A stretch of DNA of 64,000 nt, taken from NCBI GenBank assembly GCA_034687125.1, contig JAQGBZ010000356.1:1-64000 (forward strand), written 5' to 3'. A program made the position numbers and the translations under genes. The stretch comes from Neelides folsomi. Taxonomy: Eukaryota; Arthropoda; Collembola; Neelipleona; Neelidae. Shown here one piece after another: positions 23,714 to 35,088 of the stretch (position 1 is its first letter; every line of letters begins with the position of its first letter). Under the pieces are notes generated by a model. It was not told where the DNA came from, searched no databases, and worked only from the letters and a program-made list of their open reading frames with translations.

Positions 23714-26475
23714 ATGTCTTTATTTGTCAATGGGTCTGATAATCCTTCAAATACGTAAGACAATTTAACTACAGTCGTATTTTTATGAATTTTAATTAAG
23801 TTATTAAATGACATTTATTGAATAGACACAGACAAGGGGAAGATAGAATTGATACTAATGATGAACCAGAAGAAGAGGAATGCGAAGAGAACTTAAATGC
23901 TGAAGGAACGACGATTCCAAATCTTTCCTGCTTTCAAAGAATCTCCGTTGGGAGTGGCCATATACTCAATGATCTTTGTGCCTCTCTTTGGTTCACATAC
24001 CTTCTTTTATATTTGGAAAAAGTAAGTATAATTAACATTTATTGAGAATACGAAGATGAATTGATTAAGACCTAACTACATTTTAAATTCTTGTTTTACT
24101 CAAAATAGGTTTTAATATAATTATTTTGATAGGTTGTTGGGTTTTCAAGTGATTATGCAGCTGCTCTTATGCTACTTGGGCAGGTAATCAATACTTTTAT
24201 TATTTTGTCTTAAATGTAATACAATTACCAATATCTCCACAATAATATATAAATATTGTTGATATTATCATTTTGGATTATCATTAATATATTTTAATTG
24301 AATGTTTAAAGGTTGTAGATGGAATTGCTACACCTTTGATTGGTTACGAAGCTGACAGAGATGTTAATTTTTGGTGTTTTAGAAGAAGTTATGGTCGATG
24401 CAAATCTTGGCATTTGATCGGTAAATATTAATAATTGACAAAATAAGTTAACAAGTTGCAATTTTTATTTATTTTATGATTTGTCAAAGACTAAATTGAT
24501 ATTTTGTACATCTTTTAATAGGAGTCGTATTGGTGACATTGAGCTTCCCATTTGTCTTCTCAAAGTGTATTGATTGTGATGGAGCGAGTGATCTGGCTAA
24601 AGTCATTTACTACGCCCCTTTCATAGCCATCTTTCAAATTGGTTGGGCTGCGACACAAATCTCACATTTGGCCCTTATTCCTAAAGTTCATCCGGATCAA
24701 CATGTGAGAACGGAACTTATCGCCATAAGGTTATTTTTTTTAAACTTCTTAAATTCTGAATAGCTTAGATAGCTTTTATTTAATGGTGTTAGATTTGTGG
24801 GACTAAACTTAAATATTATGTAATGGATCAATCTAATATATTAAAGGTATGGATTTACAATCGTGGCCAATGTGACCGTTTTTCTCCTAACATGGTTTAT
24901 GATGGGATTCAGTCAAAATTGCGAAATCACACCAAATTATGCTGACAAGTTTAGGGTAAATGAAATCAATTTAAATAATTTTAACTCTATCACTTTTAAA
25001 ACCAATTGTTAAGTCTTATTACATTTATAAAATCTAATTTTATCAAATTTCAGAATATTGCCATTTCGGCCGTGGGTTTGGGAGTTTTGTTTTCCATCTC
25101 CTTTCATTTAATTGTAAAGGAGGAGCGAGATGATGTGATAAAGAAAAGGGTAAATCAACAAGTTGAAGCTCAAGAAGGAACAATTAGAAATAAAAGAATC
25201 ATTCGAAGCAGTTCTGAAGAACCTTTGCTTTCTCGAGATGAAATTCCTTCATTGGAAGCAGAAACAAGAAGATATGGCTCATCTTCATTCAGAGAAAATA
25301 ATTTTCAAGGAACTCAAATTTCAGGGTTTTCCACAAAGAATCTCTCCCTTGGAAGAAATCACATGTCGCATAAGGATTGGCTTATGCTTCCACAATTTTA
25401 TTTTGTAAATTACATTATTTGATCCATTATTTATTCTTATTACATAGATATTTTGTTTCGTGATTTTTCTATTTTAATGATAAATTTTATAATGAATTTA
25501 ATTGATTTTTATGACAGGTTGCATTGGTGTATATGGCCACTCGTTTGAGTGTCAATTTGACTCAAGTGTACATTCCACTTTATCTTCAAAATTCTCTTCG
25601 TCTAACTTGTGGGACCGTTGCTTCCATTCCACTAACAATGTACATTTCTGGATTCTTCGCTTCAATTGTAGTGAAGCCATTGAATATTCATTTGGGACGC
25701 CAAGGAGCTTACATTGTTGGAGCTTCTCTTTCATTAGCAGGATCTTTTTGTGTTACTTTCCTCGATTGGGAATCTTCACCTTATCTGAAAAATTATGGCA
25801 TTTATGGAATCGCTGCACTTTTAGGTAAATTATTTATTTAATATATTAATATTTAATTTATTTAGCTTACAAATCACAAGAGAATTGGTATACTATAATT
25901 TTAATTCAGTAATGTCATTAATAGTTTTTTTTAAATTACTTACAATGGCGTTTATGTTTAGGTTCTGGAGCCTCAATGCTATTAGTCACTAGTCTTTCCA
26001 TCACAGCGGATATGATTGGAAATAATGTTGAAAATGGTGCTTTTGTTTATGGTTCTATGAGCTTCACAGATAAACTATCCTGTGGAATTGGAATTATGCT
26101 AATTAACTTCTTTGTTCCTTGCCAGTAAGTAACATAAAAATATCCTTTAAACGTAGTTTGAATTTAAGAATGATGCTATTTTAGATAATGAAGATTGTAA
26201 ATTAAATATAATTATTGTTTTTAGAAGAGACGAGGAATCTTGCGCTCCTCTTTTGATTCCTTATTATAAGAAAATTTTGGGATATGCTTGTGGAGGTTCG
26301 TTAAATATAACATTCAGAAAATTGCACATAATTATATAGACTATGCTTAAATTATTATAAGGTACTAGTCATGATCTAAAAATTATTTTAATGTTTTTTA
26401 GGTTCAGCAATCCTTGGAGTTTTAGGAGTCGTAGCTTTAACTTTTATTATCATTAAGCAGAGAAAACAAAGATAA
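23714..26475 (+). CDS. MFSD12: Major facilitator MFSD12-like transporter
   Basis: Eleven exons (23714-23754, 23826-24021, 24133-24183, 24312-24420, 24522-24729, 24847-24955, 25054-25404, 25518-25824, 25962-26124, 26225-26295, 26402-26475) give 559 residues. The chain starts with a hydrophilic acidic tail, then [20 protein letters not shown], the GxxxD-type loop [33 protein letters not shown] and RTELIAIRY, which are characteristic of MFSD12. A hydrophilic central loop of about 80 residues separates the two six-helix halves. The second half has [13 protein letters not shown] and ends in a final helix with a basic tail. MFSD12 imports cysteine into lysosomes and melanosomes and affects pigmentation in vertebrates. 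The last intron uses the atypical donor GGAG|GTTCGT. Confidence 0.92.
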
Positions 26476-27643
26476 ATGCAAAGAATGATATTTAATATTT
26501 TAAAAATGTTGATATTGAATCTTGTAATGATATAAGGTTCTTATTTTAAATATTCAGCACAAAATGTTCACATTCCAAATACAAACAATTTTATATAATT
26601 CTTGAATTGTAAAATATTTATATACTCTGTTACTCTATTCTATTCTTTATGGTGCAAAGGGTTTTGGCTCTTTTGGATTTGATGACTTGTCAAATTTTCG
26701 CGTGGTGGTAGTAATTTAAAAACCCAAATGTCACAATATTTTAAATAATTTCAATGGAAATGATGATCAATTCCTGAACAACTTCTGTGATACAAATAAT
26801 AAAAGGATCTGTTGTTTCGATCTTGAACATTTTGAGTTTTTGGCAATCATTTTACATTGATTTCATAAGTCTAATGTAAATATTATCTAATCTAAAACTT
26901 GTAATGGTAACTTATAAATGATTGTAGGGTTGGATCTAAATTGTATATAATTTAAACTAAAAGATTTTTATTCATTTAATTATATTTAATTTTTCATATT
27001 TTCACGATTCATCTTTCAATAGCGTCTATGCAGCATGTAATTCATATCATTAGTCATGGTCAAGAGTCACCAGAGAATGATTCACCTCAGCAATCTCCTT
27101 ATGTATTATGATTTATGATGATTATATCGATTTTTTGATATGTAGTATAAATGGGATACCTATACATAAAGGTGAAGGGGTTAGACATATCTGTAATTTT
27201 AACTTCTAACAACGTAATTAAATTTTGAAAATGGAAGAGTAAATTCCTCAAAAGACAGAGATGGTCTTTTGAAACTTTTATCGTTAGTAGGAGAATAAAT
27301 CATGCTATGATTGTTCACAATTTGTAGGTGTACTTTTTGTAAAAATTGTAAATTAGACATTTTGACAATTATCTCAAGTTATCTTTTATCTCTGCTCTCT
27401 ATCAGTATTTTTTCCAAAACAATAATATCATCCAATTAATTCTGCTCCGAAGGACAATCTAGCAAATTGGTAGAGGTGCAATGAGTATACGGAAATTCAT
27501 TTGATGGTTCAAGTTGAAGGAGAAAGCGCAAGATCGTCGGGATCGGAATCGATAATTTGAGTGTGAGACGGCGTTTGGACTCGACTTGCCCAGCCCAATA
27601 TTATCCCATATAGTCCGGATCCTTTGACCCGATAAAAACAACC
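26476..27643. other. Intergenic, MFSD12 to V-ATPase a
   Basis: AT-rich 3' flank of MFSD12, then a more GC-balanced stretch (about 27440-27643) directly ahead of the V-ATPase ATG that is probably its promoter and 5'UTR. Nothing else recognised. Confidence 0.4.
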
Positions 27644-30600
27644 ATGGGGTCAATATTTCGAAGTGAGGAAATGGCCTTGTGTCAACTTTTCCTCCAGAGT
27701 GAGGCTGCCTACGCCTGTGTCTCCGAACTTGGCGAACTCGGACTCGCTCAATTCAGAGATGTAAAAGATTTATTCCTCCAAATTCCCTTTATATTGTATA
27801 AGATTTTTATATAACCAAGTTAATTTTTTATGTTTAACAGTTGAATCCGGATGTCAATGCTTTTCAACGAAAGTTCGTCAACGAAGTTCGAAGGTGTGAC
27901 GAAATGGAGAGGAAACTCCGATATTTGGAGAAAGAAATCAAAAAGGATGGAATTCCAATGTTGGATTCCGGCGAAATTGTTGAAGCTCCTCAACCAAGGG
28001 AAATGATTGATCTCGAGGTATTAAATCCCGTTCAAACATTCGTTAAATATTGAATAAAATTTAATTATTAAAAACTTAAAAAACTAATTTTGATTTAGGC
28101 AACATTTGAGAAATTGGAGAACGAACTTCGAGAAGTGAATCAAAATGCTGAAGCTCTCAAAAGGAATTTCCTCGAGCTCACAGAACTTAAACATATTTTG
28201 AGGAAAACTCAAGTTTTCTTCGACGAGGTATTTGAATAAATAAACATTTAAAAGTGATGAAATCCGCTCTGCTTTTGCTTTAATAGAATTTGAGCTTATT
28301 TTTCCTTATCATTTTCACGTTGTGTTTTTCGTTGCTTGTTGATTTCGTTCTGTGAGACTGCATTGGCTTATATGAAATACTGCCATGACGAGACTTCCGT
28401 TACTCAGATGGCCGATCCAAACAGAGAAGATGAGCAAGTGAATCTCCTCGGCGAAGAAGGCCTTCGAGCTGGTGGCCAATCCCTTAAACTGGGGTAACCA
28501 ACTCACTTCTTCTTTTCTATCTTTTTAATTAACTTTAACTAATTTTAACAACGTCTTCATTTAACTTTAACTAATTTTAACAACGTCTTCATTTAACTTT
28601 AACTATTTATTACTCAATCACGGCAATGAATTTGAACCATTGTAACGAAACCCCGTTGTGGTTCATGCACAAATAACATTTTGTTCAATCATTGCAATTG
28701 CGTTATATTAGCATTTGGGTGAAAGTGAATAATTACTTCATGATATTTCAAAACCTCTAAAACTCATCGCAATGCTTTGCTTAACAATAACGAGAAACCC
28801 AATACAAAAAAGGTTATGGGTCCAATTTGGATAAAATGTATAAAAGCTTTAAAGAGTTTCACTTATGGAATCCATAAGGAAGAATAATAATGTGCCAAAT
28901 GCGTAAAACTAGCTTTTTCAATCCTAATTTTCATGTGTTAATTGAAAGGGGTCTTGAGTTTTATATTTATTTAAAAAAAGCGTGAGATCAATGAGACAGA
29001 AGAGTCATTGACGGCGAATCTAATTGAAGAAGTGTCATTTGGAATCGGGATGTCCGAAATCGCAGGAGCTGCTAAATTGGGGCAGCTTGGGTATTTTTTA
29101 CATTTTATTTTCACTTTTATTTCTTATTTCAGTTTTCGATCATGGCCTAAATATTAAAGAGAAAAAATATCGAAATTAGGTTTACATCAAATCACAAAAA
29201 TCGTTCAAATGAACATAATTTATTGAAATTACCTACCTATTAAAATTACAGACTATTTGAATTTACAGATAGTTTATACAAATCGTAAATTAAAATCTTA
29301 ATATCTTGTAAATGTATTTCAGGTTCGTTGCAGGAGTGATATTGAGAGAACGATTGCCAGCGTTTGAACGTATGCTTTGGCGAGCTTGCAGAGGAAATGT
29401 TTTCCTTCGCCAAGCTGAAATCGATAATCCACTCGAAGATCCTGCAACCGTATGAATGAATATTTTTATTCAATTTTATTCAAGTTATTGTAATTACCAT
29501 TAGCTTTACTTGGCAATACTTCCTGATTCAGAGCGACCAAGTATACAAAAGCGTCTTCATCATTTTTTTCCAAGGCGATCAGTTAAAGACTCGAGTGAAG
29601 AAAATATGTGAAGGATTCAGAGCGACTTTGTATCCATGTCCGGAAACCCCCAACGATCGAAGAGAAATGGCCGTGGGAGTTATGACCAGAATCGAGGACC
29701 TCAATACGGTAAATAATTCCAATTCTTTATAAATACAAATAAATATTTTGACAAACTACTTGATTATAAATTTCATTACATTTAAGATCAAACTAATTAT
29801 ATCCAAATTCATATTTAAGGTTCTGAGTCAAACTCAAGATCATCGCCATCGTGTTCTCGTAGCTGCTGCAAAGAATATCAAGATTTGGTTCACAAAGGTC
29901 CGAAAGATCAAAGCCATTTACCACACGTTGAACCTTTTCAATTTGGATGTGACGCAAAAGTGTTTAATTGCTGAAGCTTGGGTTCCAGTTCAGGATCTCG
30001 AATCAATTCATTTATCTCTTCGTAGAGGAACGGTAAAATCACAAATCTATATTAATAAAATCTACTTATATATAATAGTTAAAGAAAATGAATATTGCAC
30101 ATTTTCATTGGCGTTAGAAATAAATAGTTAAATTGATCAATTTTATGTTTTATTAGGAGCGGTCAGGAAGTTCAGTTCCGCCAATCTTGAACCGAATGGA
30201 AAGTCGAGAAATTCCTCCAACTTACTTTCGACTCAACAAATTCACCAAAGGTTTTCAAGCTCTCGTTGATGCTTATGGTGTTGGAACTTATCGTGAAGCG
30301 AATCCAGCTCCATATGCCATCATTACTTTCCCATTCCTTTTTGCCGTCATGTTTGGTGACGTTGGACATGGAGCGATCATGACACTCTTTGCTCTTTGGA
30401 TGGTTCTTAATGAAAAACCCCTCATTGCGAAAAAATCAACATCTGAGGTTGATTCCATTTACAATTAACAATGTTGCTTAATAATTAAAATAGAATCTAT
30501 GGGTTAATTTACTTAATTTTTATGATTTATAGATTTGGAACATTTTCTTTGGAGGTCGTTATATCATTCTCCTAATGGGATTCTTCTCAATGTACACTGG

Positions 30601-32358
30601 ATTGATTTACAATGATTTCTTCTCAAAATCTGTGAATCTCTTTGGGTCCCAGTGGTTCGTACCACACAAAACTATCACTTTGTTCCATACTAAGGAAGTG
30701 ATGCTTGATCCGAAGAATGCCTATTATCAATATCCTTATCCAATTGGTCTTGATCCTGTCTGGCAGGTAAATCTTAATTTAATCAAATCACCTAAAAATC
30801 TAATTTGTTATTTTATAGTGAATTTATAAATGATTTTTTAAACAGGTGGCTGAAAATAAGATTCAATTTTTGAATGCTTACAAAATGAAAGTGTCGATCA
30901 TTTTGGGAGTTACTCACATGATCTTTGGAATCCTCATGAGTTTGTGGAATCATATGTTTTTCCGCAAACCGATGAACATTATCTGCGAGTTTGTTCCTCA
31001 AATAATCTTCATGGTTTTCCTCTTCTTTTATCTTTGTCTTCTTGTGTTCCATAAATGGACGGCCTATGGTCCTCTAGGAGGTATAAAATGACATTTAATA
31101 TTATAATTACATTTTAATATTGGTAATAGTAATAAAGACTAGACAATCGACGATACTTTAATAAATTATACATAAAATTGTTTAATTTAATTACAAAAAT
31201 TATTATTGTTCGGTTTATTAAGCGTAATTGTTTATCTAATGTAATTTAATCATCTAATAAAAATTAATAATTTTTATTAGATGATACTGGTTCTGGTCCT
31301 CATTGTGCTCCTTCACTCTTGATTACTTTTATCAACATGGTGCTGTTCAAGTCATCTGAGAAAGTGGGAGATTGCGATCCTTATATGTATGGGGGACAAG
31401 AGGGATTTCAAAAGTTTCTTGTCCTCATCGCCCTTGCTTGTGTTCCTTGGATGCTCTGCGGAAAACCTTATTTGATTAGAAAGCAGCGATTGCTTCAACA
31501 TCAGAATGTAACTTTTAGAATATACTTTTTTAACTTAAATATCAACACATTATTTAACTTCATTTTGCTATATCAGATCTTGAATATATTAACATGTAAC
31601 AATTTTATCAGGGTTTTAAATACAATATTTAATTTTGATTTGTTTAGCTGGCCAACACCAGTGGAGTTACAGACGAAGGTGAATTGGGCCAAATGGCTAA
31701 TGGAATGGCACCTGTAGCTGGAGATCACGAAGACAATGAAGAATTCCAAGATATTTGCATTCATCAAGGAATTCATACAATTGAATTTGTTCTTGGATGT
31801 GTCTCTAATACTGCTTCTTATCTTCGACTTTGGGCTCTTTCTCTCGCCCATGCCCGTAAGTAGATTCATAAATGATTTGATTAAATTAAGTTCAACAAAA
31901 ATATGACATTGATACAAAGTAAAATAGCTTTGAAAATTTAGTTTAATTGTGTTTAGTATTAGTTATAATAAAATGTTTGTTTGGGTTTTAGAATTGTCTG
32001 AAGTTCTTTGGAGCATGGTGATGAGACTTGGATTAGCCCAACAAGCTTGGTATGGAGGAATTTTCCTCTGGGCCATTTTTGCATTTTGGGCTGTTCTGAC
32101 CATCTCTATTCTTGTACTCATGGAAGGACTTTCAGCTTTCCTTCATACTCTTCGACTTCATTGGTAACATTTTTATAATTACAGATATCTTATGAAAAAT
32201 GAAGAAATTTTCATAATCAATGCTTAAATGTAACTAATTTTATATTTTTCTTTAGGGTTGAATTCCAAAACAAGTTTTATCAAGGCCAAGGCTACGCTTT
32301 TACACCATTCTCGTTCGAAGCCATCATCGAAGCAGCCCAAAATGCGGAAACCGAATAA
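27644..32358 (+). CDS. ATP6V0A1: V-type proton ATPase 116-kDa subunit a
   Basis: Fourteen exons plus one alternative: 27644-27760, 27841-28017, 28099-28227, 28357-28493 (4a) or 28981-29090 (4b), 29323-29449, 29532-29708, 29820-30032, 30157-30447, 30533-30766, 30846-31080, 31281-31507, 31648-31855, 31992-32163, 32256-32358. With 4a the product is 848 residues, the normal length. The cytosolic N-half has [18 protein letters not shown] and [20 protein letters not shown]. The membrane half has [31 protein letters not shown] and [17 protein letters not shown], whose Arg (about residue 748) is the essential proton-path residue, and ends [21 protein letters not shown]. Subunit a forms the proton half-channels of the V0 sector in endosomes, lysosomes and synaptic vesicles. 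The acceptor of exon 4a is the least certain; a shorter version beginning at ACTTCC is possible. Confidence 0.95.
28357..28493 (+). CDS. V-ATPase a alternative exon 4a
   Basis: Encodes a linker ending [15 protein letters not shown]. It enters in phase 0 and leaves in phase 2, exactly like exon 4b. A strong pyrimidine tract precedes the chosen acceptor (TTCGTTCTGTGAG). MADPNRED...[11 protein letters not shown] resembles the matching exon of animal a1 isoforms. Confidence 0.75.
28528..28610 (+). repeat. 33-base tandem repeat in V-ATPase intron
   Basis: About two and a half direct copies of a 33-base unit containing TTAACTTTAACTAATTTTAA and CAACGTCTTCAT. They lie just downstream of alternative exon 4a, between it and exon 4b. 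Confidence 0.9.
28981..29090 (+). CDS. V-ATPase a alternative exon 4b
   Basis: Encodes [17 protein letters not shown], then a short stretch ending GAAKLGQLG. It has the same entry and exit phases as exon 4a and the same final Leu-Gly, so it would splice to exon 5 (FVAGVIL) without changing frame. Including both exons together breaks the frame (137 + 110 bases), so use is expected to be mutually exclusive. Confidence 0.75.
31252..31282 (+). repeat. Perfect hairpin across a V-ATPase 3' splice site
   Basis: Perfect 14-base inverted repeat (ATCTAATAAAAATT and its complement) with a 3-base loop. The right arm contains the acceptor TTTTATTAG and the first two bases of exon 11. Confidence 0.9.
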
Positions 32359-33747
32359 TTGAAGACAATGGATGAAATTATTTGGTAGAAATTACTAAGA
32401 TTAGATAAATATATTACAAATCCATTTAAAATGGAGTGAGTAGCTGAAGTGTAAATATTCTATATTATAAAATTAGAATAGTCAATGTAAAGTGATGTCC
32501 AAGCTAGAAACAATAATTGCAAACTTCTTTCGGCACTTGAGTCAAAGGTCAGATCAAGTCAGTAGAATTATTTTAGGCAATAACTCAACAATCAAGTATA
32601 ACTCATAAGTTCGAATTATTTAATTTACTGTGCTATATTTATTTATATGTTTCGAATTTTATTTACATTATTTAAATACAATTGATACTTTTAATTTAAA
32701 GCAACTAAAACTAAGAAAGATAAGGGGTAGTTGTCTAATTTTGAAATTATTATGAGTCCATGACGTATAATCGTTTGATATTTTGAAGCCTAATTTGAGT
32801 ATTATGTAAAATCTAAAGTTCATAGTTAAGTTCTTTATTAATTTAAAATGTTTAATAATATTTAAACGCTATTTTACAGAGCAGAGGGCCAAAACGAGGA
32901 TTAATTTTATTTTGAATTTTAAATCTCAAAGTATTGATTTTAGCAAAATATTTTTTGTTTTAACATGTTAGCTAAATGGATCAACACAAATAATAGGCAG
33001 CTCATGATAGTTAGCTCAAGGAACATTAAGTATTTGAAATTAGCCATGAATGAACATAATGATAACCCTCCAATAAATTTTCGTGCACAAGAGATTTACC
33101 TTGCCATGTCACAATAATAATTAAAATATTAAATAATTTATTGAATATTTGTAAAAGCACCAAAGATTCTCAATATGCGTGATTCGTTTCAAAGGTTTTC
33201 ACATCTTCATTTTATTATTTGACCAAGATGTTTGAAGCAATAAAGACGAATAAAATCATTCAATTCAGCTCTTATTAAAATTGATATAAATGTTTGATCT
33301 TTATTTTATGAAGCAAGGCAAAGCATACACTAATACAACATTGAACAAACTAACAGACACACACACCACACACCTATATAATTTCATTATAAACATATAA
33401 ACACCTGATTTTATATATAAAAGTGAACAGGTAAAAATAAGAATTCATTCTGTCTGGAGTCTAATTCCTCATTCACACTTTCAAATGAATTTTTCACCCA
33501 AACCAACAACAAGTTTCAAGTTTATTATTTTCATAATTTTCAGTAACTTTAATCTTTAATTACAATTGTTAATGCGAGTTATTCCTATTTGACGTAATTA
33601 ACTGAATAATCTACAATTTCTATCATACAATAATCATTTGATTCAATTTGGTTCATTGTAAATTCACCTAAAAGTATAACTTTTAATTTGAGTAAAAGTA
33701 AGTGAAAAACGTTAAACGTTTGTTGTGGGTTAACGACGTTTGGATAA
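32359..33747. other. Intergenic, V-ATPase a to dynein light chain
   Basis: AT-rich, 1.4 kb. A short CA-rich tract lies at about 33355-33375. No coding or structured element was recognised; the last part must hold the promoter of the dynein light chain gene. Confidence 0.4.
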
Positions 33748-34632
33748 ATGGAAGTGTACGGCGGATTCGACAACGAGTCGGTGTCTGGAGGATCAGAAGC
33801 ATCAGATTTATCACATCCACGAGATCGATCAACTTCCACAGATGACCCTTTTGCTCCCGTTGACAAAACTCCAAGTGTGGAGATTCTCCAAGAGCTTCGT
33901 TCCGAAAGAGAATTTGAAGCTTATAAATTGTACGATATACCGAAACCTGTTGAGAGAAAACTCAAAGCTCGAAGTAAGTTTATATTAGCTAAACATTAAT
34001 TAAATAATTTAAAAAAATATTAAAGTAATTATAAAATATTTTATTTACACTATAAAAAATTATATTATTCAGATTATAATTATTCAGATTATACAAGGAA
34101 TGCAATTAATTAAAATGTATGATTTATTTAATAGAACCAGAAGAAATCGCTGCTGTTGTACCTGAACAAACTCTCAACATCCGTCCAGAAATTTCTGACA
34201 AATTTCGCCCAGCGTTGGTCGAACACATCATCGAGAAAAGCATCAAAGAGGAACTGAACGGAAAGACGTACAACAAAGACGAGGTGGAAAAATGGACCCA
34301 AAACATCACGCAACGAATTCATGAGAGAGTCAAACAACTCAAATTTCCTCGGTATAAAGTCGTAACAGTGGTCGTGATTGGCGAACGACGAGGTCAAGGA
34401 ATGGAATGTGCAAAAAGATGCCTTTGGGATAAGGAAGTTGACACATCTGCATCATACAAATATCTATCGGTAATTACAATTACTTATGTTTTTATTATTC
34501 TTTTATTTTATTAAGTTTTTGTATAAATTCAAGGTTTAATTGAGTTTTTAAGCTTTTTTAATATGTATTTTATATTTATAACAGGACTCGATGGCTTGCG
34601 TTGGGAACGTTTTCGGGGTTTATCATTATTGA
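33748..34632 (+). CDS. DYNLT2B: Tctex1-type dynein light chain
   Basis: Three exons (33748-33973, 34135-34469, 34585-34632) give 202 residues. After a disordered N-terminal extension of about 80 residues comes a Tctex1 domain: TLNIRPEISDKFRPALVEHII, then KFPRYKVVTVVVIGERRGQG, CLWDKEVDTSASY and the C-terminal strand SMACVGNVFGVYHY. These match the TCTEX1D/DYNLT2 group, which links cargo to cytoplasmic dynein-2 in cilia. The domain is complete; which DYNLT paralog it is cannot be settled by eye, and the N-extension is longer than in human DYNLT2B. Confidence 0.85.
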
Positions 34633-35088
34633 CAAAGACTTCGTCTTCAAATGAGATTTACCATTTGTTTATTAATATGATTAATGGTTTAGTGAAATCA
34701 AAATAATGTTATAAAGTCGTCACTTTATTACTTTTTTACGAAGAAATCAATTAAATAATAACGAATAAGGTGCATTCTTGTCATTAGTGAATAAATAGGT
34801 AATATAGTTTAATTTATGAACAATGTACGATTTCAATAAAATTGAAATTTATTCATTTTGTAATTATTGTTTTTATTCTAATTAAATATCTTTAAAAATC
34901 ATAAAACAGGAACTTGATCGAATAAAAAGTAGCCAATCGAACGTGGAAAAATATTGACTAGTTAAATATGATATAACGACATTTATAAGAAAGAGTGCTT
35001 AGACGTTAATAAGTTAATATAATTACCATTATTAAAATAATTTTATATTATCTAAATTGTCGTATTCAAATTCTATTCTTTTACGACA
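34633..35088. other. Convergent 3' flanks
   Basis: About 450 bases between two converging genes, AT-rich, no gene or repeat seen. Confidence 0.4.

Noticed and set aside
33350-33380. CA-rich tract as a possible functional repeat
   Set aside because: Short simple microsatellite without other structure.
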